64,000 bases of DNA from Gongronella butleri (lineage: Eukaryota > Mucoromycota > Mucoromycetes > Mucorales > Cunninghamellaceae): the NCBI GenBank assembly GCA_025201375.1, contig JAIWZP010000025.1, positions 1-64,000 on the forward strand, read 5' to 3'. Numbering within the stretch: position 1 is the first letter of the stretch; every line of letters begins with the position of its first letter. The notes beneath the pieces are model-generated. The model ran no database searches, was not told the DNA's origin, and saw nothing but the letters and a program-made list of their open reading frames with translations. Below, piece by piece: positions 1-11,353 of this stretch. The position numbers were made by a program, and so were the translations under genes.

Positions 1-140
1 AAAAAAACAAGGCTGCTGCATTCTGTACAATCAACTGCACCACAAAGTCCACAATAATGCAAACTCTACTGCATACAGTATGATACGGTAAACCTTGGAA
101 AGTTGGAATACTACTGTAACGTACAGTATTTTTGGACTTT

Positions 141-270
141 GTGACACGATCCTATCCCCTAGGCTGTCGCTGTTTTGGGGGTGAGGGGGGAGTGTCGTGG
201 TCATTGAGCCGGCCGAGTGATTAATGAGGCGTCGGGCGTCTCTGGCATCGCCCAAAATGCCTTGTTGGGC
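141..270. repeat. 125-bp duplicated fragment, copy 1
   Basis: This stretch is nearly identical to 30961-31084. Read on the minus strand it forms part of a decayed coding sequence that includes the string SDSLGDRIV. Copy 1 keeps one frame across the junction, while copy 2 has one extra base there. Downstream sequence differs between copies, so only this short piece is shared. It is probably a gene fragment scattered by rearrangement or carried by a mobile element. Confidence 0.75.
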
Positions 271-488
271 AACGCGTCGTTGAGCTCGGCGGGCGGCGAC
301 TCCCTTGACACGGAGGCGCCGACCTTGACGGAAAGAGTGTACATGATTGGACATTGTTGGGACAAACGTGGGTTTATTGATGGCAGCAACACCGCGAGGC
401 AAGGGAACGAGTGGGTGTTGGAAGAGTGAAGAGAAAAGAAAAGAAAAAAGAAAAAAAAAGACGGGAAGGGGAAAAGGAAAGTGGCGGG

Positions 489-953
489 TTAGGCTTTCTT
501 ATCGAGCCTGGAATCGAGAATCGATAAGGAATCGAATCGAGATTTTCCGATTCGATTCCACTTGAGAATCGAAAGGTTCGAATCGACTCTTTTTATGAGG
601 ATTCGAATCGAATCGATAAGCAGATTTTAAAGCGGATTTTGAAAATTTTGCATATGTGATGCTAATTTTTTATAATTTCAGAAATGTGTTTGCGACCGAT
701 TGGCATTAATTTACTTGCGCCACGGTGAGCGCTCGGGTTCGGAACCTTGGTGGTGCTTTTTTTCGGGGCTTTTCATGAAAATTTATTTTTAAAAGGGGCA
801 ATTGTATTTTTACTAATAATTTTTTGTGGCTTTTTCGATTCTCGATTCCGATTCGATTCGATCCGATTCGATCCCAAATATTCGCGATTCTCGCGATTCG
901 ATTCGATTCTGGTCAAGAATCGGAGGATTCGAATCGATAAGAAAGCCTAGGCG
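489..953. mobile_element. MITE-like element with terminal inverted repeats
   Basis: The ends are inverted copies of one 16-base sequence: TAGGCTTTCTTATCGA at about 491-506 and its reverse complement at about 935-950. GGCGGG lies directly outside each end and may be a target-site duplication. The interior is rich in overlapping ATTCGA/TCGAAT palindromes and has no credible reading frame. It looks like a small non-autonomous DNA transposon. The superfamily is not determined. Confidence 0.65.
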
Positions 954-2285
954 GGGTCTTTTATGTGGGGCAAGGCCAAATTGGTCTGCGGCCTTGCGCA
1001 CAGACAGATCGGGGTTCCAATGGACACGCGAGAAAGGAAAAACGGAACAGGGGCGGACTAAAAAAGGAAAGGAAAAGGACTGGAGAAAGAAAAAAAAGGT
1101 ACGTATTGGCATTTCACGAGTGGAATCGTGACACTTTGCGGGCTCACTGTGCCTCCAGAAAAATTTTTACAGCCTGCTTGCCCGCCAATGAAACCTGCGT
1201 CACAGTATGAACAAAAGCCTAGCGCTCAAGGCAAACCCGCCCGATTTTTTTTGGACTTGAAAATGCCAAAAACCTCCTACTGTATTTGTACTATTTTGCA
1301 TTCATCTGGCCATCTGCATGGTCGACCACGCTCAAAAATAGCCGCATCGAATTCCGTGCAAAATTTGCAACAAAACGGCTTAAAACCTCGAAGCGCTACG
1401 ACCACTTTTGAAAAATTCAGGGGTCACTCAGGGGTCACACATTTCAATCTCAGAAAATGCCAATTTTGGAAAATTTCGAACTTCGAGTGATCAATGCATC
1501 CCAAACGAGTAACTCCGACGAATCGCGATTGGCACGCAAAGTGGCAAGTCGCCGCAACTGAAGAAAAATCCCCAAAGAGCGACGCATGAACGCCGATCGA
1601 CTGAGAAAAGTGCCTACTTGGGCAAGGTTTTTTGCAAAAATTTAAGTTTTGAGACTTCCAAATTTAGTTGTGCGCGTTGCATGGAATTTTTTTATGTATT
1701 TTTTTATTTTTTTATTTTGCACATTTGTGTGCATGCACTGAATAGGATGCAGGAGACTGGTGAAGTGACCGATGCAAATTTTTCAAAACCAAGCTAGCGC
1801 GCTGCAAGCCATCCCACCACTAGATGCTTTGCCGTTTGCCCCCATGTTTGTTAGTAAAACTGGCCATAAAAATCACTAGTTTATTAGACCGTTGTCGTCT
1901 TGTCGAGCAAATCGCCATTAAGATTTTGTTGAGAAAGTGGATTTTGCGATTTTCTCTGCGAGTTTTTTTTTCAGCCATCCATCGATGAAGAACATGGTCT
2001 CATTCTAAATAGAGATTCGGCAGCTGCATTTGACACGGTAAAGTACAGTACTGTTGTACAGTACTGTACTGTATCTGACACCTGAGTCACAAGTTGTGTT
2101 ACACGAGTGACAACGAGTGACAAAATCACAGCCAAATTTTAGCCCAGTGACAGCGGCCATTTGTCGGGGTCACAAGAAAATGGCACAATACATAATGTAT
2201 TGTACCATGTCTCGCCTCATTTTTGTCAAGTACACAATGTACGTGACATTTTCTGAGTGACACGGCCCTGAGGTTCCGGACCATG
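954..2285. other. Intergenic region, no gene seen
   Basis: AT-rich sequence with only short, unconvincing reading frames. It contains a GTAC-rich palindromic run at about 2040-2080 made of overlapping TACAGTAC and GTACTGTA words. The same words recur in other intergenic parts of the window. Confidence 0.5.
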
Positions 2286-2289
2286 ATAT

Positions 2290-2450
2290 TGTAGTGACCT
2301 TTTTTTTTTTTGCGCGTTGATGGATGGGTGGGCTCAATGTGGTGATCCCCCCTTTTTTTTTTTTTTTTGCGCGTGGATGGATGGGCTCAGTGTGGTGACC
2401 TTTTTTTTTTTTTTTTTTTTGCGCGTGGATGGATGGGCTCAATGTGGTGA

Positions 2451-2485
<35 letters not shown>

Positions 2486-2755
2486 GCGTGGATGGATGGG
2501 CTCAATGTGGTGACCTTTTTTTTTTTTTGCGCGTGGATGGATGGGCTTAATGTGGTGACCTTTTTTTTTTTTTTTTTTTGCGCGTGGATGGATGGGCTCA
2601 GTGTGGTGTTCTTTTTTTTTTTTTTTTTTTTTTTTTGCGCGTGAATGGATGGGCTCAATGTGGTGACTTTTTTTTTTTTTTTTTTGCGCGTGGATGGATG
2701 GGTTCAGTGTGGTGACCTTTTTTTTTTGCACGTGGATGGATGGGTTCAATGCAGC
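2290..2755. repeat. Poly-T minisatellite, about ten units
   Basis: Roughly ten tandem units each consist of a constant part of about 32 bases (GCGCGTGGATGGATGGGCTC, then CAATGTGGTGAC) followed by a T-run of about 9 to 30 bases. The constant part is well conserved while the T-run length changes from unit to unit. Open frames here, such as Lys-rich or Phe-rich strings, are artefacts of the repeat. Confidence 0.9.
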
Positions 2756-2885
2756 ATAATGTACGCTAGCATGATGGTACACATGGAAAAAAAGTGCAAA
2801 TACCCCTTTCTTTTCTGTTTTCGGCGCGCCTCTGGACGCGTCGTTTTATAAAAAGAATATTTAATATCATTTTTTTTCGTAAAAA

Positions 2886-5117
2886 CTACTCATTGGAAGA
2901 ATTTTTGAGTGCGTACGTCATGAACTTGCTCAATGTCCAATTTTTTTGTTTTCTCTCGTTGTCCAATCTTGCAGCAATGTCATATACCGACACACCATCA
3001 GATGCTGCCAGGCGCTCAATTTGGCTGATCACTCGCTGGCGGCGAGAATAGAATTGTCGCTCTGTATACAATAAAATAAAAAAAATATCATAAATCAACA
3101 ATATTCTTGTCACAGAATTCAGCACGTTTTACCTTTATGATCACTCCTCCAAGAGGAACCAAACTCGGCATTCAAACTAACCACGGATGGCTTGCTTGGC
3201 GGAAGTCCATCAAACCATTCCTTCACCAGATCGGCCAAGCTTTGCACATTTCTATCAAGGCGATAGGTAGATGTTGTGGCTGCATGGTCTTGGCCATTGT
3301 TGTTGCTTGGAGCACCTGCATTGGGAACCATTGTTGCGCTGTGAGGATTCACAAAGTACGCGCAGGCTAATTTCAGGTGTTCCAGGTGATTTTTGACAAC
3401 ACCGACATCTTGCTGAACACTGGCGATCTGAGCAGAATCAGCACTCGTTGTCGCTTGCTGCTGAGATATCATGCTCCTAATAATCGCTTGGTTGCTGTCG
3501 ATTTTGTTGCTCAAGTTCTGCAATTGCTCGCTGACCACGGGCAAGGCTCGGCGAACAAGAAGGTCTTGAGGTTCTTCCGCTGTGTTGATGGCAGAAAGCA
3601 ATTGTTGCTCAAATGTGATGAATTCAGGGTCGCTGAAAACATCGTGCCAAAACAAGGGATGGTCAGGGTGGTCAACGCGGTGCAGCACGGAATCTTGCAG
3701 AAACACGCGGCGCATTGTCGCCAGAAGGTTGAGAAACGCTTCCGCGCAAATGGAATATTCTGTTCCATCGAGTTTGCGCGTGACCTTGTTGAGCCATTCT
3801 TCAACTTGCGGAAAGATTTTCTTTTGCAGCGACTCGGGGGGGTCCAAATTTGCTCGGGGCAGCCAGTAAAATCCCTTTTCCGAGGAAAAACCATTGATGA
3901 TGCGAATGGATTTGCGAGGGAGAGCAAGCAGGTAGCACTTTTCCATGCTTCCAGTTTCCCAACGACCGTGGCGGCGCAGGTCTTCTTCCGTCGCACCATC
4001 GATTTCCGCCAATTGGGCACCACTTCCACGGCCAGAATGTGTTTTCTTGGAAATGCGAATGTTCAAGGCCTCAAACACGCGATTCACAGCCCTAAGCTGC
4101 GTTCGATAGGTCATTGCATTTTCCGGGTGGCCATTCTTGAATGCCTTGACATCGAACCAAGTCGCGTTCTTCTCAAAATTTGGAAATTCTTCGCCTGAGA
4201 TGTGCCATCGATAAAAAAAGTACTGTGCAAGGGCACCAAACGCACACACACGGTGGTCCTTGTGTCGGATGGCGCCACCGAACTCAACCTTGCCGAACTT
4301 GTTAGTTTTTCCATGGTCGAGACGAACCACCAACGCAGGACATTCGCTGAATCCTTCATCAGGGAAGACCACCTTGCAAAGATCCGCCAAATCAATGTCG
4401 CGCGAGCTTTCGCTTCGCAACAGCATCATATGCTGGAGCAGAAACCAAGCACGATCCCTGAGAGAGATCTCTTTTTTTTGGCCAAACAAGAACATCGAGA
4501 CTTGCACAAGCTGTTCAGCAGAGTAGCCGTCTTGGGCAGAATGCGCACCACGATCCACATACTCTTCTCGCTTGCGTTTGTGCTCCGCAATGCGCTTGTT
4601 CTTCAACCAGGCTTGCAATGCCGTGCCTCGAATCTTCCCAGGTTCAGCGATTCTGTCAATGACTTGCGTGGAATGCAAATCAATCAGCGCCTTCACCTCC
4701 ATTGAATACGATTCGAAGGATAAATCGCAAGGCATGCCATCTTCGCGTTTTTTGTGTTGGTGGCCACGGCGAGACACGACATCCTCCAGATACACCAAGA
4801 TCTTTTCCTCCGTGACTGCTGGACCATCAACATATTGTCTTTCGGCACAGAATTTCTATACAAAACATTCAATTAGGCCTCAAATACGCTCTTTTACTGC
4901 AATTGTCCTCGCTGCGCAGCTATTCATGGCTTACACTGAATTTCTCTTGTCTTGTTTTATAGCTAGCATGCGTGTTTGCTGGTCTCACTTCTTGGGTGAA
5001 AGTATTCATTGTCTGGCGCACAACTTCTTTGCCACGCTCCGTGTTTCTATCATGAGCAGCAGATGTGCTGCTGCTAGCAATCACACGTGATGCAGATCGA
5101 TTTCGTGTAGGGGGCAT
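2886..5117 (-). CDS. Crypton tyrosine recombinase (Ndc10-like and GCR1_C domains)
   Basis: This is the transposase of a Crypton, a DNA transposon that moves by a tyrosine recombinase through a circular intermediate. Three exons join in frame: 5117 to about 4916, about 4860 to 3135, and about 3060 to 2886. They give roughly 693 residues. The N-terminal region (about 45-80) resembles the core-binding start of Crypton recombinases. The catalytic domain shows Arg near residue 208 (LLRSESSR), His and Arg near 334/337 (THSGRGSG), Trp near 360 (RHGRW) and Tyr near 369 (KCYL). All family catalytic positions are therefore present. The C-terminus (about 605-693) matches a GCR1_C DNA-binding domain and is completed only by splicing (WRSDHK to ERQFYSRRQR). 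The start is the Met of MPPTRNRSAS. No stop codon or frameshift is visible, so the gene may be intact. Element ends were not located. Confidence 0.88.
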
Positions 5118-5780
5118 AATAAAGAGGATTTTCTGCAAACAAAAAAAAGGCAAAGGGTGGAATTGATCCCCTTTTTACCCCCTTTTTTATATCATCGTTT
5201 TAGATCCCCGCAGCAACATGCAGCCAAAAAAGGTATTTGCCATCGGTGACATTCAGTGACAGACAGGCCGGTGACACATTTGTCACTGAGCTTAAACTTT
5301 TGGCACATACCTTCACTGTACGGTACAGTACAGTAAAAGAGTCGTGGGTCGTCCTGCACGTTGTCAAGAAGAGAATCAAGTTTAAAGGTAGACGAATTGT
5401 TTGGTCGATTTACGCAAGCGTGCAAAGGTCGTTCATCGGGCGAGAAACCCCCCGTAGAAACGTCTCGAGTGTGCTGCTTTCTACGGTATACTGTACACGG
5501 TGCAAGTTTCACCGTATCATATCTAAAACGAAGAATACTGTAGCGATCATGACTACTACTGTATAACAGCAAGCGTAAAAATGACAATTTTTTATCTGGA
5601 GAAGTGGATTCGTTGATGTTTGCACAAGTATTCGTGTCTGTGTAGTGTGGCGCGTGGGGCCGTGGGCGGAGTGCGTGTCTGGGGCGCGGTAAAAAAAGGG
5701 GACACCAGGACCAGAGCGCTTTTCGACCTTCTTTCCTTTTTTTTTTTTCTTTTTCTTTTTCTTTTTTGTACGTGTGCTCC
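5118..5780. promoter_or_regulatory. Intergenic region upstream of the VPS9-domain gene
   Basis: No gene is seen. It holds a short GTAC-rich palindrome near 5316-5332 and, just before the next start codon, a long pyrimidine tract (about 5728-5768). Similar tracts precede several genes in this window, which suggests a core-promoter or 5'-UTR feature. That role is inference. Confidence 0.35.
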
Positions 5781-8664
5781 ATGTTTCGCTTGGATAGTCT
5801 TCGACAAAACAGCGGCTCTGATCTCAGCAACGACGACACGATGAGCAGCAGCAGCAGCAGTAACGGCAGTCTTCAAGGCAACTCGTTTTTGCAACGCATT
5901 GCCAGCTCGGAAGCGCTGACACGACCTGCGCAGCGACGCGGGCCAAGTGGACCGCCTCCGTTGCATAAAAGCGCCTCGTCATCGACAGTGGGCTCAACGT
6001 CGTCGTCATCCACGTTCTCCATTCCGATTCCAGGGCGGTCATGGGGCATGAAGATGTTATCGCAGCTGCACATGGATACTTACGGCCACTATGACGACAT
6101 TATCCAGCTGCTGCTGCAGCGCGACAAAGTAAATTGGCCTTGTCCGCTTTGCTTTAACACCGCTCACGCATATCTTTTTTTTTATCTAGGCCGTACTTCT
6201 TTTGCCAGTGGCGCGTCCTAGCCATCCTTCGGCCACCATCGACCTTGATTTTGTCAAAAATCACACGCTTGTCTACACCAGCAGCAAGGACAGGCACCGT
6301 TGCGTCACGCTCAGCGGGATTCGCGGCATCTTTCAAAGGTCAGCGAGCCCCTTTTGCCCAGATTCTTACCATTCCATGCTCATGCGCCACGATTTTTAGT
6401 GACCAATTCATTGCATTGGATGCGCTCTCGACCGAGTACGACGCACGCTCATTTTTGGTTCAAGACGACAGGTAGAGCGATGACAATTGGCACGCGATGG
6501 TGTGTTTTTGACGTGGATCGTTTATCTTAGCAGGGCCATGGTGGACAATTTTGACCTGGACATGTCGTCAATCACGCCTGACCAGCCACACTGCAACATC
6601 CTCGCGTCACATGTGCCTGTCAAACTCAAGGGCGATCAAACGATCCATGCCATGCTGATTCAAAAGCCAATGTCAAAGACTGAGGTGCTCGAATGGACAA
6701 AAAAGCAATCCGCGTCTCATTCCACGTCTCCCGAAACCGTCTCGCCTGTCACAATCCTGGATGATCCATTGGCCGACCGTGTCATCAAGTAAAAAATTAA
6801 AAAAAAAAAAAAAGAAAAAGCTTGCCCTCTCACCACCCACCCCATGACAGATTTATCAAAACTTTCCGTCAGCGGCCGCCAAAGACCATGGACATGGCGA
6901 GCACGCAGTGGGCCGACTTTCTTGATGAGCTGCATGCATTGATGAACACGGACCAGCCGAGCCAAGAACGACTGGATGCAATTGAATGCTATTTGTGCTC
7001 TGAGCTCTACGAAAAGTAATGAAACAATGGACATGGAGATGAAATTCATCTTTTTTTTTTTGTAGATTGTTTGCTCCAAGTGTTGACAAGGCACAGGATG
7101 AAATTTTGCAATCGCGTGTCGCGGCACTAAATTTGCTTGACTTGGACATGGGCCATTTGGGCGTCACTGTGCAAACTGAGGATCAGCAGGCTGTGGACGA
7201 CATGATCCAAAGCGCGGGCAAGCAGCTACAACAGCTCAATTCACTTTTCACCGCCAAGGGCAAGCTTGAATCTCTGGTCAAAACGCATCAAGGCATTGTG
7301 GGTAGGTCTTTTTTCCATCGTGACTGATCTGGCCGCTTATATTTTTTTTATTTTACAGACGCGATTGAAGCCTTGGCTGTTAAAGAAAAGGGCGAGTCGA
7401 GTGGAAGCGACGTGGATGTTGTGCAGGAGATCCATATGGCCATGACATCAGCGCAAGAAGAAGAAACAAGCAAGCATCACGAGATAAAAGTCAATGCATC
7501 GCCAGCCGACGCTCCCGATACGTCCAATTCAACGAATGAAAACGACTCGGGTCAAGAAGACAAAGACACGACGCGTCTTGGTACCGCGAGCGCCGATGTA
7601 TTGCTCCCCTTGCTCATTTATACCATTGTGAAGACCAATCCGACCAATTTTATTTCCAACCTGAAATTTACCCAACGTTTCCGACGCCCGTCGCAACTCA
7701 CCGGCATGGCCAGTTACTGTGTCACCAATATTGTAACGAATTTTTGAGGATTTTTCGACAAGTTGGCGACCACTCATCTTGTTTTTTTTGGGGGGTCAGA
7801 CGGCAGCCGTCACCTTTTTAGAAACGACGAATCTCGTGGGTCTAGGGCTCTCTGCCGACAAAGTGCATAGGTATGGTATTGATTGCGCCAAAAAAAAAAA
7901 AAAAAAAACGACATTTTGACCTTTTTTTTATTGACAAAGCAATGTGACGGATCTAAATGCTCTACCTCAATCGTCTGGAGCAAAGCAGCCGTCAGCGCCG
8001 TCTCCATCCGCGACGACGAGTGGCGGTTTGCGGCTCGTCTCGGAGGTAATGGACAGCTCGTACAAGATGTTTGACGGAATTGGCCGGTTTTGGCAACGCA
8101 GCGGCGACGCAGTGGCGCTCAATGCGAAACTGGGTGACACGGGAACGACTAGTCAAGGCGGCGCAAGCAGCAGCGTCAGTGGCAGCCATGCGAGATCACC
8201 GCCTCGTCTCTTTTCAACGAGCGAGCTCAAAGAAATGACCGCGTCCGCACTTACGAGCTTTACAAAAAAAGAGGCACCTGCTCCAGCTAATGCAGACGCG
8301 TCAACCAGCAACACTAGCAGCCAATGGGATAGTGCCATACCCGGGTTCATGGAGCAGCGCAAGACAGCGCCTAAAGTAAGCGATTTTGGGTGGTTTTGAC
8401 ACTGTGTCTCATGTTGTTTGTATGTTCTAGCCACCTTCCACAAAATCGGATCCTTTGCAGGCACTCCTGCAAGCGCCGTCACAATTGATGCATTCGATTC
8501 AGTCGCGCCCAGCATCGAACGCGCAACCAGCGCATGACCAGCCCATTCAAAAGTTCCTCGACATCAAGTCTGTGAATGATCTCACCATTGGCGACATCAC
8601 CGAGCTGCTTGCTGACTACAAGCGTCTTGCGGCTATCTTGAAGCAGTCCAATGCGATCCCATAG
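5781..8664 (+). CDS. VPS9-domain Rab5-type guanine nucleotide exchange factor
   Basis: Ten exons (5781-6128, 6190-6338, 6400-6471, 6531-6788, 6851-7015, 7066-7301, 7359-7732, 7800-7870, 7940-8375, 8431-8664) join in frame to 780 residues. The VPS9 catalytic core is seen from about residue 318 (LDAIECYLCSELYEKLF) through SADVLLPLLIYTIVKTNP at about 488 to SYCVTNITAAVTFLE. Such domains activate Rab5-family GTPases on early endosomes. The conserved Asp (ADVLLPL) and Tyr (SYCVTNI) are present. A Ser/Glu/Asp-rich insertion of about 60 residues splits the domain. The N-terminal third (YDDIIQLLLQRDK, then VLLLPVARPS) looks like the start of VARP/Vrl1-type VPS9 proteins, but no ankyrin repeats follow. 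The C-terminal 240 residues are Ser/Ala/Thr-rich. Exact orthology (Vrl1, Muk1 or other) is unsure. Confidence 0.85.
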
Positions 8665-9215
8665 CTTTTGTTTGTTGATGTTTTTGTGTTTTTATTCTTG
8701 ACTCTGCTGCTGTGCCTGGTCAGTTGCGCTAAAAAAAAAAAAAAAGGACAATCCACCTGTTTCATTGCTGTCTTTTTTTGTTAATTCTTATGCGCATATG
8801 ATATCATTAAAAACAAAGGAATTGTCGCGTAAAAAAAAAAAAAAAAAAAAAAAAGGCATCGCACATTGAACAGAGAAAAACGATGCCAAATTGGGAAGAT
8901 TCATGCGTTCATGCGAGAATTGGCACACCGACGTGAATTAAAATCCGGGAATTGGGAGGGGATCGCGGATGGAGAAACCAAAGGCGATGAGCCCGCAAAA
9001 AAGCGACGAGCATACACAAATCAACAAACAAGATGAGTGTGTGTAAAAGCTCAGCCTTTTATCAAAAGAATACCTTGCTCTTCTAGCCATTCTCGGTTCA
9101 CTTTCTTTTTTTCTCTCTTACTTTCACCTTTTTTACACGAATTGAGCGTCGTTTTCTCCTTATCTCTTTCCCTGTCCCTTTTCCCCAGCACAAGTCTTTT
9201 CTAATTGTAGTCAAG
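8665..9215. other. Intergenic spacer
   Basis: No gene seen. It contains A-runs of 15-24 bases near 8731 and 8831, and a pyrimidine-rich stretch (about 9100-9200) directly before the protease start codon. Confidence 0.4.
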
Positions 9216-10782
9216 ATGCGTGTCTCTGCTGCCTTTGCCCTTCTTTTGGCATCCTGCATGATTGTATCTGGTGATCCCACGCATATCATCAAGTTCAAGT
9301 CTACAGTCAACTCAACCAATGGTAAACAGCACGTTTAAATCTTCGTTGGGGGGCAAGCATTGCCAAAACTCACTTTTTTTTTCTATTTATGCGCAGCCCA
9401 CCGATTCTTACTTGCGAGTCACCACAAATATGTGTTGGCCAAGGCCGGCAATCCCATTCAAAAGCGATCGATCATGATGAATGCGCTCACTGAGCAGTCG
9501 CAATGGCAATTGGAAACGATTGAAAGCGGCCACGACTTTACAGCTGTTGCTGGCGTGTTCTCGGATGCTGCTTTTGTCGACTACCTGCACGCGCAGACGG
9601 CCATGGTGGACTATGTCGAGCCAAACCAAGAGTATCACGCCACAGTGGTCATTCCTCGTCGCAGCGTGATTACCGGCCAGCAAGAACAACAAGAAGACGA
9701 CCAAGAGCAAGACGAGCCCGAGGCCTCGTGGATGCCCATGCCGCTGCCGGCCTTGAAGATTGCGCTGGCGCCCAATTGGGGTCTGTCGCGCATCTCGCAC
9801 CGGTCCAATTCCGATTTGCGATCGTATGGCTTCCGTGAAAATGCAGGCGAGGGCATCCACGCGTATGTGCTTGACTCGGGCATCCATGTGTCGCACCGCG
9901 ACTTTGGCGGCCGCGCGTTCCACGAGGTGTCTTTTGTCTCGAGCGAGGACGACGACGACTATGGCGGCCATGGCACGCATGTTGCCGGCAAAATTGCAGG
10001 TGCAAAACACGGTGTCGCCAAGGGGGCCACGGTCCATGCTGTCAAAATCCTTGACAAGTCAGGCACAGGCACGACAAGTGGCCTCATCAAAGGTAAAAAA
10101 AAATAGAAAAGAAAAGAAAAATAGAGAAATGCGAGTGATAATGGAGCAATGCTCATTTCTTTTTCCTTTTTTTTTTTTCCAGCCATCTCGCACGTGATTC
10201 AAGTGGCGGAGCCTGGCAAGGCTCTGATCAATTTGTCGCTGAGTGGTCCACGCTCCAAGATCCTCAATGAGATCATCCACGAGGCAACACACGAACACAA
10301 CATCCCTGTTTTCGTGTCGGCGGGCAATGCAGGCACGGATGCGTGCTATTTCTCGCCATCATCGAGCTCCGACGTCTTTGCCGTCGGCGCCACTGACATG
10401 AACGACCGCGTGCCTAGCTATTCGGACGTTGGCCGCTGTGTGAGCATGTACGCACCGGGATCCGGGATCGAGAGCACGTGGATTGGTTCTGATGAGGCCA
10501 CCCAATTCTTGGATGGCACCAGGTAAAAAAAAAAAAAAAAAAAAAAGAATAAGAATTGGAGCTAGAAAACATGTCTCACGCCGATATTTTTTTTTAAGCA
10601 TGGCCAATCCTCATGTGGCTGGCATTGCTGCGAATTTGATGTCAGAGCGCACCTTTGCAAATGTGGATGAACTTTACGACGCGCTGCGCAATATGGGTAC
10701 GCGCGACGCCTTGAATTTCGAATTGACCAAGAAGACGAGCCCAAACAATAACTTGATTGCTTACTATGGCTCAGAAGCTTAA
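9216..10782 (+). CDS. Secreted subtilisin-like serine protease (S8, proteinase K type) with I9 propeptide
   Basis: Four exons (9216-9321, 9397-10092, 10183-10522, 10599-10782) give 441 residues. A signal peptide is clear (MRVSAAFALLLASCMIVSG). An inhibitor-I9 propeptide spans roughly residues 25-117, ending near YVEPNQEY. The S8 catalytic triad is complete: Asp195 (YVLDSGIH), His227 (GGHGTHVAG) and Ser381 (GTSMANPHVAG). The oxyanion Asn lies in VFVSAGNAG. The Ser codon is created by joining exons 3 and 4, so correct splicing is essential for activity. A Gln/Glu/Asp-rich linker (about 128-145) separates propeptide and enzyme. It is probably a vacuolar or secreted fungal protease of the proteinase K/cerevisin group; cellular destination is inferred. 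Confidence 0.93.
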
Positions 10783-11353
10783 GCACCCCCTTCTTTTTAC
10801 TATGATCCAAACCCAAATTAAATAAACCAATTCATCTTTATTCTGTGAATTTTATCTTTTCGAGCCCCTTTTTTTAGTTTTTTTTTTTTTTTTCTTTTTT
10901 TCTTCCTATGCTTTGGCTTTGCTTGGCTGACAACGCGCGTCCGGCAAGGGTAAAAAAAAAAAATAAAAAAATGCGCGTCGCGGCGCTCAAAATGGAAAGA
11001 GGGACCCGATGAATCGGATTCGGGTATGAAACAGGGAACAAACAAAGCAAAAAAAAAACATCTCACCTCGCGATTCGCGTGTGAGACCTTGTTTCACTGT
11101 ATCCGCATTGACAATGTGCGATCGAACTGAGTGAGTAAGAATTGGCACACACGCCACCTCCGGTGTGGATCACACCTTTTTTTTTTCCTTGGTCATTCAC
11201 ACGGCCATCTGCCCGCACACGGCGTCAATTTCTCTTTCTTTTTTACTTTTGTCACACCACAAATATTCTTTTTTTATATTTTCTACTTGCTCTTTTTCCA
11301 TTGATCCACGCCACTTCGCTCTTTTTGACGCTGCACGACACGACACGCCACGA
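10783..11353. other. Intergenic spacer
   Basis: No gene seen. Several T- and A-runs are present (about 10867-10910 and 10951-10972), and T/C-rich sequence (11174-11300) precedes the next start codon. Confidence 0.4.

Noticed and set aside
2170..2782. Lys-rich and Phe-rich reading frames of 70-160 codons
   Set aside because: They simply translate the poly-T minisatellite and its complement.
3377..4198. 273-codon plus-strand frame
   Set aside because: It is the antisense shadow of the Crypton recombinase, whose minus-strand frame carries clear catalytic motifs.
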